The position numbers were made by a program, and so were the translations under genes. A stretch of DNA of 64,000 bases from Saccharopolyspora rosea (GTDB taxonomy: Bacteria > Actinomycetota > Actinomycetes > Mycobacteriales > Pseudonocardiaceae), in assembly GCF_025643595.1 (NCBI RefSeq), contig NZ_CP102826.1, positions 4,898,001 to 4,962,000 of the forward strand. Direction: 5' to 3'. This document shows, in pieces, positions 37,250-45,446 of the stretch (the first letter of the stretch is position 1; every line of letters starts with the position of its first letter). The notes beneath the pieces were generated by a model. That model had not been told where the DNA came from and searched no databases. It saw nothing but the letters and a program-made list of their open reading frames with translations.

Positions 37250-37987
37250 GTGGTGTTCTCGGCGGCCGTGCCGCCACGCAAGGACAGCCCTCGCATCGAA
37301 TTCCTCGCCGAGAACCTCGCCATCGCCCGGGAGACCGGCGCGGCCCTGGGCGCGGTTCCCGACTGGCCGGGCGTGCTGGTCGTCGCCTCCAATCCGGTCG
37401 ACCCGCTGGTCACCGAGCTGCACCGGACGACCGGCATCGACCGGCACCGCGTCCTCGGCTACACCGTGAACGACAGCGTGCGGCTGCGGTACGGCATCGC
37501 CGAAGCGCTGCACGTCCAGCCGCACCGGGTCGAGGCGTGGGTGCTCGGCGAGCACGGTGACCACTGCGTGCCCCTGTTCCACAACGTCCAGGTGGACGGC
37601 GAGCCGGTCGAGCTGAATCCCGCGCAGCGGGCATCCGCCCAGGCGTACCTGCACGAGTGGTATCCGCGCTGGGTCCGGTTGGGCGTGCCGCGCACGTCGA
37701 CCTGGACCTCGGGCAACGGTATCGCCTCGATGGTGCGGGCCATCGCCACCGGCGGCGAGAACACGTGGCCGACGTCAATGGTGCTCAACGGCGAATACGG
37801 CATCACCGGCACGGCCGTCGGCGTCCCCGCGCGGCTCGACCGCGATGGGGCGTCGGTCCTGCAGTGGCAACTGCCGGCCGATGCCTGGCAGCGGATGCGT
37901 CAGGCAGCCGACTACGTCGAGGACGCCCTCGCCCGGATCAGCCCCGCATCCGGCCGCCAACGGCCCACGAGCGCCGCCGGACATTGA
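37250..37987 (+). pseudogene. Lactate/malate dehydrogenase, N-terminal Rossmann part missing
   Basis: Residues equivalent to the last three quarters of an L-lactate/malate dehydrogenase are intact: FSAAVPPRKDSPRIEFLAENL, VASNPVDPLVTEL (NPVD substrate/cofactor loop) and GEHGDHCVPLF with the catalytic histidine. The first 80 or so residues, including the GxGxxG nucleotide-binding motif, are absent. The frame stays open back to 36992, overlapping the amidase gene, but encodes only a proline-rich unrelated stretch, and no other frame there restores the fold. This is most likely a 5'-deleted remnant. It precedes lactate 2-monooxygenase by 22 bases, so both once handled 2-hydroxyacids. Confidence 0.75.
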
Positions 37988-38009
37988 CCGTCTACAAAGG
38001 ACTGACACG

Positions 38010-39176
38010 ATGACCCACCAGTACGGAGACTTCCAGCTGGAGATCTACAACGCCGGGACACGAGGCGTGCTCCCCCGCTACCCGGTTGACGCCGCCACCC
38101 TCGAACGGCAGGCCACCGCAGCCCTTCCGGAATGGATATTGTCGTACATCGCCGGAGGCTGCGGGAACGAACACACCCAGCGCGCCAACGTCGCGGCCTT
38201 CGAAAAGTGGGGCATCGTGCCCCGGATGTTCAACGGCAGCTACGAGCGTGACCTGTCGATCAATCTGTTCGGGTTGCGCCTTCCCTCGCCACTGTTCACC
38301 GTGCCCATCGGCATCATCGGCATCTGCTCCCAGGACTTCCACGGCGACCTGCACGTCGCCCGCGCCGCCGCGCGCACCGGCGTGCCGGTGATCCAATCCA
38401 CCCTGTCCATGGATCCCGTGGAAGATCTCGGCCCAGCCCTCGGCGACACACCCGGTTTCTTCCAGCTCTACACCCCGAAGGACCGGGAGCTCGCCCTCAG
38501 TCTTGTCCAGCGCGCCGAGGCAGCAGGCTACCGAGCGATCGTGGTGACCCTCGACACCTGGGTCACCGGGTGGCGCCCCCGAGACCTCAACCGGGCGAAC
38601 TTCCCGCAACTGCGCGGATACTGCCTCGCCAACTACTTCACCGACGAACACTTCCTCAAGTTGCTGGCCCGCAAACCCGAAGACGACCTCGCCGCGGCGA
38701 CAGCGGAATGGGCCGACCAGTTCGGCTACTCCCTCACCTGGGACGACCTGCGCTGGATCCGGGAGGCCACGAGCCTGCCCGTGGTCGTCAAGGGAATCAA
38801 CCATCCCGACGACGCGCGCAAGGCGATCGACCTCGGCGTCAACGGCATCTACTGCTCCAACCACGGCGGACGACAGGCCAACGGCGGGATCCCCGCCCTC
38901 GACATGCTGCCCGATGTCGTCCGTGCCGCCGGCGACGTCCCGGTCCTGTTCGACTCCGGAGTCCGCAGCGGCACCGACGCCGCCAAGGCCCTGGCACTCG
39001 GCGCCACCGCGGTCGGTGTCGGCCGGTCCTACGCCTACGCACTCGCCCTCGGCGGCGAAGACGGCGTCGTCCACCACTTGCGATCGATCCTCGCCGAAGC
39101 CGACCTCTTGATGGCCATCGACGGCTACCCCACCCTCGCCGACCTGCGCGCAGACGCGATCCGCCGCGTCAGCTGA
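38010..39176 (+). CDS. Lactate 2-monooxygenase / FMN-dependent alpha-hydroxyacid oxidase
   Basis: FMN enzyme of 388 residues that oxidises L-lactate, giving acetate, CO2 and water in true lactate monooxygenases. The TIM-barrel FMN family motif YCSNHGGRQANGG with the catalytic histidine is near residue 288. LFTVPIGIIG, QLYTPKDRELALSL and DSGVRSGTDAAKALALGA are further FMN-site signatures. The N terminus (YGDFQLEIYNAGTRGVLP) is typical of the monooxygenase subgroup. ATG 38010 follows AAAGGA by 7 bases. It is the last intact gene of a decaying catabolic block. Confidence 0.88.
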   Translation: MTHQYGDFQLEIYNAGTRGVLPRYPVDAATLERQATAALPEWILSYIAGGCGNEHTQRANVAAFEKWGIVPRMFNGSYERDLSINLFGLRLPSPLFTVPIGIIGICSQDFHGDLHVARAAARTGVPVIQSTLSMDPVEDLGPALGDTPGFFQLYTPKDRELALSLVQRAEAAGYRAIVVTLDTWVTGWRPRDLNRANFPQLRGYCLANYFTDEHFLKLLARKPEDDLAAATAEWADQFGYSLTWDDLRWIREATSLPVVVKGINHPDDARKAIDLGVNGIYCSNHGGRQANGGIPALDMLPDVVRAAGDVPVLFDSGVRSGTDAAKALALGATAVGVGRSYAYALALGGEDGVVHHLRSILAEADLLMAIDGYPTLADLRADAIRRVS

Positions 39177-39265
39177 TCAACACGACCAGCCGCGCGCCGG
39201 GTCCGCGTACGGGGCATGCACACCCACGTGCGCGACACGACCCGCACGACAGAGCGGAGACACGC

Positions 39266-39325
39266 GTGGACCTAGCTCACCGGCCGAAAGGCGCTGGTCA
39301 CCGGCGGAGGCGCTGCGGTGCGTTG
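39266..39325 (+). pseudogene. Stub of a short-chain dehydrogenase gene
   Basis: A GTG with an upstream GGAG begins VDLA and then, after a one-base shift, reads GRKALVTGGGAAVR, the standard N terminus of an SDR cofactor site. Nothing of the rest follows; the sequence runs into the repeat at 39366. It is a truncated and frameshifted remnant. Confidence 0.45.
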
Positions 39326-39365
39326 GCGCAGCGCCCCGCAGGGGTCCTCAGCTAGCGCGTGTTTT

Positions 39366-39440
39366 ATAAGCGGCGTGAGCCGCTTTCTCTGTCGGTGAGC
39401 GGTCTCGCAGCTCGCACCGCCGCGGGTTCTCTGATGAGCA
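39366..39440 (+). repeat. Intergenic repeat family, copy C (direct)
   Basis: aagcggcgtgagccgctttc, then tctgtcggtgagcggtctcg, then cagctcgcaccgccgcggg. It matches copy A over about 60 bases with scattered changes. It includes a self-complementary agcggc-gtga-gccgct core. The following 58 bases up to the insertion sequence hold no gene. Confidence 0.6.
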
Positions 39441-39498
39441 CAGTGGCGCGTCAGCGCCTCCGTGGGGGGTGGTGGTCGGGTGACGGGCGGGCCGCTGA

Positions 39499-39519
39499 GT
39501 GCCTGTCTTTGATCTTGGG
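39499..39519 (+). repeat. Left terminal inverted repeat of the IS
   Basis: 21 bases beginning gtgcctgtctttgatcttgg; exact complement at 40438-40458. Confidence 0.9.
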
Positions 39520-40351
39520 TTAGGTGGTGAGTTGGCGGGTCATGAGGGTGATGGCGGCCCAGTTGATGATGGTTTCGGAGTGGGCGGGGAGGCGTTCGTA
39601 GTCGCGGACGGTGCGGCGGGCTTGGGTGATCCAGGACAGGGTGCGTTCGACGACCCAGCGGCGGGCCAGGACGTGGAAGCCGGTTTGTCCGGCGATTTTG
39701 CGGACGATGTGCAGGGTGATGCCCAGGGCGGCCTGGGTCCAGGTGGTCAGGCGTCCGCTGTAGTTGCCGTCGGCGAAGACCAGTTCCAGGCGTGGGTGGC
39801 GGGTGTGGAGGTAGCGCAGGAGGAGTTCGGCGCCGCGGCGGTCGGTGATGTGGGCGGCGGTCACGGACACGCCCAGCAGCAGGCCGAGGGTGTCGGTGGC
39901 GATGTGGCGTTTGCGGCCGTTGATTTTTTCCGCCGTCGAAACCGCGGGTGTGGCGGCCGACGGTTTCGGCGGCCCGCACCGACTGGGAATCGATGATCCC
40001 GGCGCTGGGGGTGCGGTGGCGGTCGGTGCGGGCGCGGACCTGCTCACGCAGCCTGTCGCGCAGGCCCAGGACGATGTTGTCGCGGCTCCAGCGGGTGAAG
40101 AACCCGTAGACGGTCTTCCAGGGCGGGAAGTCGGCGGGCAGGGCCCGCCACTTGCAGCCGTTGTCGACGAAGTAGCGGATCGCGTCCACGACATCCCGGC
40201 GGGGGTGTTTTTCCGGACGCCCTCCGCTGCAGGTGCGGCAGGCCGGGGCGGGCAGCAGGGGCTCGATCACTGCCCATTCGGCGTCGGTGGTGTCCGAGGG
40301 GTAACGGCGGGCACGGGCCGTCGAGCCGGCAGCCGGCGCGGTGGTGTACAA
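39520..40351 (-). CDS. IS5-family transposase, frameshifted at an A6 run
   Basis: DDE transposase of the IS427-like group. The first frame (40351 to about 39930) has the N-terminal domain YPSDTTDAEWAVIEPLLPAP and the first catalytic Asp in GIIDSQSVRA. The second frame (about 39929 to 39520) continues with EKINGRKRHIATDTLG, the second Asp in VFADGNYSG and the Glu in RWVVERTLSWI. The switch falls at six A's (39924-39929); losing one A or gaining two restores the conserved reading GGK-KINGRKRH. It is either transcriptional slippage or an inactivating indel. The start is probably TTG 40351. Confidence 0.8.
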
Positions 40352-40437
40352 AGCGGATCGGGCCTTTGCTGTGTCGATCTTGATGTGCTGTCACGATCAC
40401 TAGCAAAGGCCCTCTCTCATACCCGCCCCCGGGTACC

Positions 40438-40458
40438 CCCAAGATCAAAGACAGGCAC
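40438..40458 (-). repeat. Right terminal inverted repeat of the IS
   Basis: Exact complement of the left end at 39499-39519. Confidence 0.9.
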
Positions 40459-40461
40459 TGA

Positions 40462-40495
40462 GGTTCCGCCACCGGCACCGCCACGCACAGCACTT
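40462..40495 (+). repeat. Intergenic repeat family, partial copy D
   Basis: gaggttccgccaccggcacc followed by gccacgcacagcac. The caccggcaccgcc(a)c core is shared with copies A and F. It starts directly at the IS insertion point, so the IS appears to sit inside or beside a repeat. Confidence 0.5.
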
Positions 40496-40508
40496 CCGAA
40501 AACACTCC

Positions 40509-41543
40509 CTAGGCGACGCGGCGCATGGCGGTGACGCTGCCGATGTACTTGTACTGGGTGACCTTGACGTCCTCACCCTCGGTCGGCGCGTGCACGACGT
40601 TGCCGCCGCCGATGTAGATCCCGACGTGCCCGCCACCGTTGAAGAAGATCAGGTCGCCCGGCTTGAGATCGCTCTGCGACACGCTGGTGCCCGCGTTGAT
40701 CTGCGAGTAGGTCGAGCGCGGCAGGCTGACGCCGGCCTGCTTGTAGGCCCACTGGACCAGCCCGGAGCAGTCGAAGGAGTTCGGCCCGGTCGCACCCCAG
40801 ACGTACGGCGAACCCTGCTTGCCCAATGCCGCGTTGACCGCCTCGATCGCGGCGCCGGAACCGCCCAGCAGACCGGATTTCGCGCCGCTGCCCGACATCG
40901 CGGCCTTGTCGGCCTGGCTGAGCTTGGCGTACTGCTGCTTGACCTTGGCGATCTGGTCGTCCATGGCCGCCTTGCGCTGGGCCATGTCCGCCTCGATGCG
41001 CGCCGCATCGGCTTCCGCCTGCGCGGCCTGGGCACGGGCGTCCTGGGCCTGCTTGGCGGCGCTGTCCGCGCGCGAGCGCGCGTCGGAGAACGTCTGGATA
41101 GCACGATGGTTGTCCTTGGCCAGGACGTCCAATGCGGACGCGCGGTCGAGGAAATCGTCGGGCGACTTGCTGAGCATCAGCGCCGAGAGCTTGTTCATCT
41201 GCGCGCCCTCGTAGGAGGCGTGCGTCATGGAGTCGACCTGGCCGTAGGAGCGCTGCTCCTGGGAGCGCGCCTCGTCCGCGGTCCGCTGCGCCTGGTCCGC
41301 CATCGCGTTCGCGCGGTCCAGGTCGGCTTTCCTGGCGTTGTGGTCGTCCTGGGACTTCTGGTACTGCGCCGCGAGGGCCTCGGCCTGCTGGGACAGGTCG
41401 TGCAACTGCTTCTGGGCGTCCGAGGCGTTACCAGGCGGTGCCGGGTCGGCGCTGGCCGGGAAGTGCGGAACGCCCACCGCGAACGCCACGGCCGTCGCGG
41501 CGACACCTCCGCGCACTGAACGCTTCATGTGCTTCGAAAGCAA
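40509..41543 (-). CDS. Secreted NlpC/P60 cell-wall endopeptidase (RipA-like)
   Basis: Peptidoglycan hydrolase of 344 residues that would cut within stem peptides during cell separation. An N-terminal signal peptide (about 1-32, ending PASADP) is followed by a long coiled coil (about 40-215, heptads rich in Ala, Gln, Asp) and a C-terminal NlpC/P60 domain. The catalytic Cys is about residue 259 (FDCSGLVQW), with His306 (GHVGIYIG) and His318 (VVHAP). TTG 41543 has GAAGGAG 10 bases upstream; ATG 41528 is an alternative that leaves the signal peptide intact. The IS inserted about 50 bp beyond its stop. Confidence 0.92.
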   Translation of the reverse strand: MLSKHMKRSVRGGVAATAVAFAVGVPHFPASADPAPPGNASDAQKQLHDLSQQAEALAAQYQKSQDDHNARKADLDRANAMADQAQRTADEARSQEQRSYGQVDSMTHASYEGAQMNKLSALMLSKSPDDFLDRASALDVLAKDNHRAIQTFSDARSRADSAAKQAQDARAQAAQAEADAARIEADMAQRKAAMDDQIAKVKQQYAKLSQADKAAMSGSGAKSGLLGGSGAAIEAVNAALGKQGSPYVWGATGPNSFDCSGLVQWAYKQAGVSLPRSTYSQINAGTSVSQSDLKPGDLIFFNGGGHVGIYIGGGNVVHAPTEGEDVKVTQYKYIGSVTAMRRVA

Positions 41544-41595
41544 GATCGTAAGGCTCCTTCAACTTCCAAACCGCCCACCGAGTTCCATACCGACC

Positions 41596-41620
41596 GGGCC
41601 GGGACATCAGCGCCCGGCCC
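41596..41620 (-). promoter_or_regulatory. Hairpin in the 5' region of the NlpC/P60 gene
   Basis: A perfect 8-bp stem (gggccggg / cccggccc) with a 9-base loop about 55 bases upstream of the start. Similar genes are often under leader control in actinomycetes, but no riboswitch consensus was recognised here. Confidence 0.3.
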
Positions 41621-41811
41621 ACAAACGAGTTCGCGTCAACTCGACGCACAACCCGGTTCGGCTCCCCGACAAGCCGATTCGGCGGCGACTTGCGGGCCAC
41701 CGGTGCGGTGGCTGATCGCCGCGAAGCCGCCGCAAGATTACGCACTCCACCGCTGCTGGCCAAGACCGCGGTGATCCGTGGCACGGAAAAACACGCGTGG
41801 TCCACACCGCA

Positions 41812-42180
41812 TCACTTTGCGCACACGAAATTCGGAACGATGCGGCATGAACCGAGCGCGGATTTCACATCGGGCGGAACCGAGCCGATCAGGCAGCAAG
41901 GACATAAGCACCCGCAGGCGTGCGGCACGGCCTCGGCGTGCAGGTAGGTCTGCACGACCGGCTGGTCGGCAGCCTGGCCGATCATCTGCCGACCGACCGT
42001 GATGACGAACATGAGCAGCACCTGCACCAGGCCGGACCGGAACAGCAGGAACGGATCAGAGTGGATCAACACCTGGCGCGACGCACACGATGTGCCTGCG
42101 GCGACATGGCCCTCAGCGACATCAAACGCGCCAATCGTGGGTGAAAAGACGCCTCCGTCTCCGAAGGCCGCGTCCGTCAT
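41812..42180 (-). CDS. Hypothetical protein with hydrophobic stretch and Cys-rich tail
   Basis: Not recognised. Up to 122 residues; the start is uncertain and no ribosome-binding site is clear. The central part (LFRSGLVQVLLMFVITVGRQ, a likely membrane helix) to HACGCLCPCC has almost exclusively G or C at third positions, which supports real coding. The last part, including CGCLCPCCLIGS, is unusual. It lies in a lower-GC, gene-poor stretch beside broken genes. It could be a remnant. Confidence 0.3.
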   Translation of the reverse strand: MTDAAFGDGGVFSPTIGAFDVAEGHVAAGTSCASRQVLIHSDPFLLFRSGLVQVLLMFVITVGRQMIGQAADQPVVQTYLHAEAVPHACGCLCPCCLIGSVPPDVKSALGSCRIVPNFVCAK

Positions 42181-42239
42181 TTGGGAAAAGAAAATCAGGC
42201 GTTCCGAAACAACAGCGACAAGATCTACAAAGGCAACCG

Positions 42240-42466
42240 ATGAGCAACGACGAGTCCGTGGTGTCTGTCGAGGTCCTGCGCCAGGTGCTCAACCGGGCAC
42301 TGGCCGGGATCGGTGGCAACGGCGCAACGAACGCTACGACAACTTCTCCGAATTCTGCCGCGCCACCTACCAAAACCACGAAGACGAGCTCGCCGACGGG
42401 GCGAGCCGCTCAGCACAGCACCAAAACCCGAACTCCGGCGCAGCCGCGCGAGCCTCGCGGACGTAG
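42240..42466 (+). pseudogene. Broken hypothetical gene
   Basis: An ATG frame starts MSNDESVVSVEVLRQVLNRA; coding character then jumps near 42320 to another frame reading ERYDNFSEFCRATYQNHEDE, which ends at a TAG at 42464-42466. The same frame carries on after the TAG into the next feature. No family is recognised. It looks like one gene with a frameshift and an amber codon. Confidence 0.4.
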
Positions 42467-42487
42467 TCCCAACTCCTCCAGTCGCAG

Positions 42488-42784
42488 GTGCCGCCGCTGC
42501 GATGGCTGCACGACCACGCCGACGACTGGCGTGCGGCGATCACCGCGCTGACCACCACAGTGGGACACGACGCAGGCGTGCCGCTGGACCGCGACCAGCG
42601 GTGTTCGGTGTTCACTCGCGAGGACCGCGCCGCCGGAGAGGACTGGCACAGCCGGATCGGCACCCAGGAGATCGTCCGAAGTCTGCTGGCGAGGCTGCGG
42701 CGCTCCCCGTACGGCATCGCCGACGTGCTCGACCGGCTGGAGGCTCTGCTGGCCGAGCACGACGCCGCCAGCGACCAGGGCTGA
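42488..42784 (+). CDS. Hypothetical protein (98 aa), possibly the 3' part of the broken gene
   Basis: The sequence begins MPPLRWLHDHADDWRAAITA and ends LLAEHDAASDQG. Strong G/C third positions argue for genuine coding. There is no Shine-Dalgarno before GTG 42488, and the frame is the same as the upstream fragment, separated by a single TAG. It lies 47 bases before a P-loop kinase gene on the same strand. Function unknown. Confidence 0.5.
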   Translation: MPPLRWLHDHADDWRAAITALTTTVGHDAGVPLDRDQRCSVFTREDRAAGEDWHSRIGTQEIVRSLLARLRRSPYGIADVLDRLEALLAEHDAASDQG

Positions 42785-42831
42785 CCGCACGCACTCATTC
42801 GGGGCCGTTCGCGGACTTCTAGAGTGCGGCC

Positions 42832-43464
42832 ATGAGCCCGACGGGAACCTCGCAGACCCGGTTGATCGTGTTGCGCGGCAACTCGGGTTCAGGCAAGAGC
42901 ACCACGGCGCGGGCCCTACGCGAGCGCCTGGGGCGGCGGCTGGCGCTGGTGGAGCAGGACTACCTGCGCCGCATCGTGCTCAAGGCCCGCGACACCGCCG
43001 ACGGGCCGCACCACGGGTTGATCGAGCAGACCGTGCGCTACGCGCTGGATGTGGGCTACGACGTCGTCGTGCTGGAGGGAATCCTGCATCGGCAGCGCTA
43101 TCTCCCGCTGCTGTCCCGGCTGCGAGATGATCACCTAGGCACGACGCTCGCCTACTACTTCGACGTCTCCTGGGGCGAGACATTGAGACGGCACGCCATG
43201 CGACCGCAGTCGGACGAGTTCGGACCCGACGAGATGCGGCGCTGGTACTGCCCGCGGGATCTGCTGGGCTGGCCCGAGGAACGGCTCGTGCCGGAATCGG
43301 CGACACCGGCCGAGACCACCACGCGCATTCTCGCCGAGCTCGACCGGACAGGGATGACCGCAGCTGGTTTCCAGTTGAGACTGGTGTCGTTGCGCAATCG
43401 ATCGCGACGAATTCCTTCTGTCAGCAGGTGCGCGGCATCGAGTACGGAACGGTGCGCTCAGTGA
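42832..43464 (+). CDS. P-loop kinase-like NTPase
   Basis: A small ATP-binding protein of 210 residues resembling AAA/uridine-kinase-like or zeta-toxin-like kinases. Walker A is GNSGSGKST at about residues 16-24. VVLEGILHRQRY serves as a Walker-B-like strand, and ETLRRHAMRPQSDEFG may be the lid with arginines. The substrate is unknown. The last 30 residues (after DRTGMTAAGF) look low-quality and may come from a shifted end. It starts at ATG 42832 after a weak ribosome-binding site and follows the hypothetical gene. Confidence 0.75.
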   Translation: MSPTGTSQTRLIVLRGNSGSGKSTTARALRERLGRRLALVEQDYLRRIVLKARDTADGPHHGLIEQTVRYALDVGYDVVVLEGILHRQRYLPLLSRLRDDHLGTTLAYYFDVSWGETLRRHAMRPQSDEFGPDEMRRWYCPRDLLGWPEERLVPESATPAETTTRILAELDRTGMTAAGFQLRLVSLRNRSRRIPSVSRCAASSTERCAQ

Positions 43465-43723
43465 CCATCCACAACCAGTTCCGGCCGCGTCCGCGCCAGT
43501 CGACGGTGGCGACCCGGCCGCAGCGCGCCAGCGTGACCGTGGTGCCGCTGGAGGGCCAGGCGTGCTCGGCGCGTGCGGCCGTCGCCAGTGCCCGGGTCCC
43601 CGGGTCCGGCGAAGCGAGGATCGCCTCGCAGTCGGCGAAGTGCTGTCGCCGCCGACAAGGCATCGCACCGGGTCCTCTGTCCCGCCTCCACTCGCTGCGA
43701 ACGCGCAATGCCGCAGCAGCCAA
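43421..43723 (-). CDS. Possible small hypothetical protein
   Basis: The minus frame containing LASPDPGTRALATAARAEHA and TVDWRGRGRNWLWMV has G/C third positions throughout, but the opposite strand is also open, so the call is weak. A nearer ATG would give about 80 residues. No family is recognised. The rest of 43465-43800 shows no other gene. Confidence 0.25.
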   Translation of the reverse strand: MAAAALRVRSEWRRDRGPGAMPCRRRQHFADCEAILASPDPGTRALATAARAEHAWPSSGTTVTLARCGRVATVDWRGRGRNWLWMVTERTVPYSMPRTC

Positions 43724-43807
43724 GGGGATCTACGATGGATGAACACATTTCGCGCGAGCACAGCAAGGCAAGATCAACTCCTCCCCACCGTGCTCCCAAA
43801 ACAGCAG

Positions 43808-43842
43808 GAGCCCCAACCGATGCAGACCATCGGCTGGGGCTC
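43808..43842 (-). terminator. Terminator of the tRNA operon
   Basis: gagcccca and tggggctc pair, with a further 6 bp inside after one mismatch, and TGTTTTG follows on the minus strand. It lies just downstream of tRNA-Val. Confidence 0.75.
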
Positions 43843-43862
43843 TCACCTGGGTATATAGCTGG

Positions 43863-43934
43863 TGCGCGATACTGGGATTGAACCAGTGACCTCTACCGTG
43901 TCAAGGTAGCGCTCTCCCACTGAGCTAATCGCGC
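43863..43934 (-). tRNA. tRNA-Val (anticodon GAC)
   Basis: Cloverleaf readable on the minus strand: acceptor GCGCGAT/ATCGCGC, D-arm TAGCTCAGTGGGAGAGC, anticodon loop TTGACAC and TPsiC loop GGTTCAATCC. CCA is encoded at 43860-43862. Last gene of a three-tRNA operon. Confidence 0.95.
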
Positions 43935-43935
43935 G

Positions 43936-44007
43936 AGGCGGAGGCGGGAATCGAACCCGCGTACAGGGCTTTGCAGGCCCTTGCCTAAGCCACTCGGCCA
44001 CTCCGCC
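43936..44007 (-). tRNA. tRNA-Cys (anticodon GCA)
   Basis: Minus strand cloverleaf with acceptor GGCGGAG/CTCCGCC, anticodon loop CTGCAAA, TPsiC GGTTCGATTCC and the U73 discriminator expected for Cys. CCA is not encoded. It is separated from tRNA-Val by one base. Confidence 0.95.
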
Positions 44008-44055
44008 GTGCTCCGCGTCCGCGCCGAAGATCGGCGGGACCTCCAGAGGATCCAG

Positions 44056-44128
44056 AGCGGACGACGGGATTCGAACCCGCGACCCTCACCTTGGCAAGGT
44101 GATGCGCTACCAGCTGCGCTACGTCCGC
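44056..44128 (-). tRNA. tRNA-Gly (anticodon GCC)
   Basis: Minus strand cloverleaf with acceptor GCGGACG/CGTCCGC, anticodon loop TTGCCAA and TPsiC GGTTCGAATCC. First gene of the tRNA operon. Confidence 0.95.
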
Positions 44129-44288
44129 CTGCGTCGCGACGTCGTGACTCGAAGAGATCGGGTTCTCCGGCTCGGCTCCGGTCCCCGCCGTCGCTTGCAC
44201 GGAGAACTCTAGACCACGCCCGCGACGGCGATCAAAGGGGGGTCGGCAAAACCCCGCGGCGCTGTGCGCCCAGCCGGGTTTTGCCTGA

Positions 44289-44714
44289 TCAACCCAGGTC
44301 GTGCGGCAACAGGTGGGTCAGCGCCTCGTCCACGTCGACCCACAGGTTCTCGTTGCCCGGGACGACCACGTCGTAGGTGCGGTCCAGGAAGTCGGCCAGC
44401 TCCTGCGCCGACGCCTCGAACACGGCGTGACCGGACGGCGAGCTGAGCTCGACGACCACGACCTCCGGGTCGTCCACGGCCGGACGGATGGTCACGTCGC
44501 CCTCACCCGCGTGCGCGATCAGGCCGTCGGCCAGCAGATCGCGGGCGAAGACCCATTCCACCCAGCCCGCGCGGCCGGTGCGGAACGCGGCCACCACCGC
44601 GTACGGGTCGCGGGTGTCGTAGCGCAGCTCGACCTGGACCGGCACGGCCGGCGCCTGTGGCGCCAGAAGATCGAACACCGCTGTCGAACGGAGTGTCACA
44701 TGATCGTTACGCAT
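44289..44714 (-). CDS. ssgB: SsgB-type sporulation/cell division regulator
   Basis: A 141-residue SsgA-like protein. In Streptomyces SsgB recruits FtsZ to sites of sporulation septation, so its presence suggests a sporulating mycelial actinomycete. Conserved stretches are STAVFDLLAP, LRYDTRDPYAVVAAF, WVFARDLLADGL and VFEASAQELADFLDRTYDVVP(G). The length matches the family. ATG 44714 has GGGGAGG just upstream; an in-frame codon at 44765 lacks support. It is transcribed toward the tRNA operon. Confidence 0.92.
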   Translation of the reverse strand: MRNDHVTLRSTAVFDLLAPQAPAVPVQVELRYDTRDPYAVVAAFRTGRAGWVEWVFARDLLADGLIAHAGEGDVTIRPAVDDPEVVVVELSSPSGHAVFEASAQELADFLDRTYDVVVPGNENLWVDVDEALTHLLPHDLG

Positions 44715-45446
44715 TGTCCTCCCCTTTCCTGCTCCCTCCCGGTCCGAATATCGGCCGAGCAACACAGTTGTGACGCCTCATCCGGCTCGCACGCTCGCGA
44801 CTCACGAATAGATCACCCATACGGGGCAGGGGGCACTTCGCTGGGCAATCAACCGAGTGCGCTGCGTGTTCACCGGCTTCGTCGCGCGGACGAAACCAAG
44901 ATCGGCCACCGTCTGCCGTGTCCTCGACAAGGCGTCGCCGAAGCGAAGGAAGATCCACGCGAGCAAACCCACCGGTCGACTCGGGAGCCACCAGATCGAC
45001 ACCACTCGGAAGACCGGATCCGATTACCCAATGTAATCAACTGGTCATCCCCTGCGAACACCGCCGGTGATCCCTCGTCCCGCCCTGGAGGCCCACCCCG
45101 GCACCCCGGTTCACCACCGGATTTCGCCGTGACCGACCTCGTCGGACGCCGATTCGAGGATAAGCGACCGGGCGCCGCGCCCGTCGACGGCGGAAAGCCT
45201 ACGACGAGACGCTCGCCACGCCTATACACCGGATCGGGTTAATGCGCTGGTCCGCCTCGGTAACCAGCCAGGCGTGGTACCGAACGTCCGGACGAAAGCG
45301 GCATCACAATGTGACCAGGGTCGAAACGCCGTGCCAGGGCCGAAGTGCCCGGACCGGTCGACAACCGGCGATGATCCGCGTCACAGTTCGTCGCCGCCGC
45401 GACCAACGCGCACGCCCGAACGCCGCCTTGACCTCGCCGCCGTCGC
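44715..45446. other. Gene-poor stretch between ssgB and the PGPGW gene
   Basis: About 730 bp without a frame of convincing codon usage on either strand. Base composition is more mixed than in the neighbours. It holds the ssgB promoter and perhaps long 5' leaders; I see no RNA gene or repeat. Confidence 0.4.

Larger units (their letters stand above)
39499..40458 (-). mobile_element. IS5-family insertion sequence, about 960 bp
   Basis: The ends are perfect inverted repeats of 21 bases (gtgcctgtctttgatcttgg plus one g at 39499-39519, and its complement at 40438-40458). TGA flanks both ends (39496-39498 and 40459-40461), consistent with a 3-bp TNA target duplication seen in IS5 relatives. It encodes one DDE transposase split over two frames. 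The clean ends indicate a recent insertion. Confidence 0.88.

Noticed and set aside
41544..41820. A c-di-AMP (ydaO-type) riboswitch before the NlpC/P60 gene
   Set aside because: Such genes often have one, and a GGGGAGCCGAACC-like stretch is present, but the GGTGAA and CCGACAGCTAACC blocks could not be found. Only a simple hairpin is supported.
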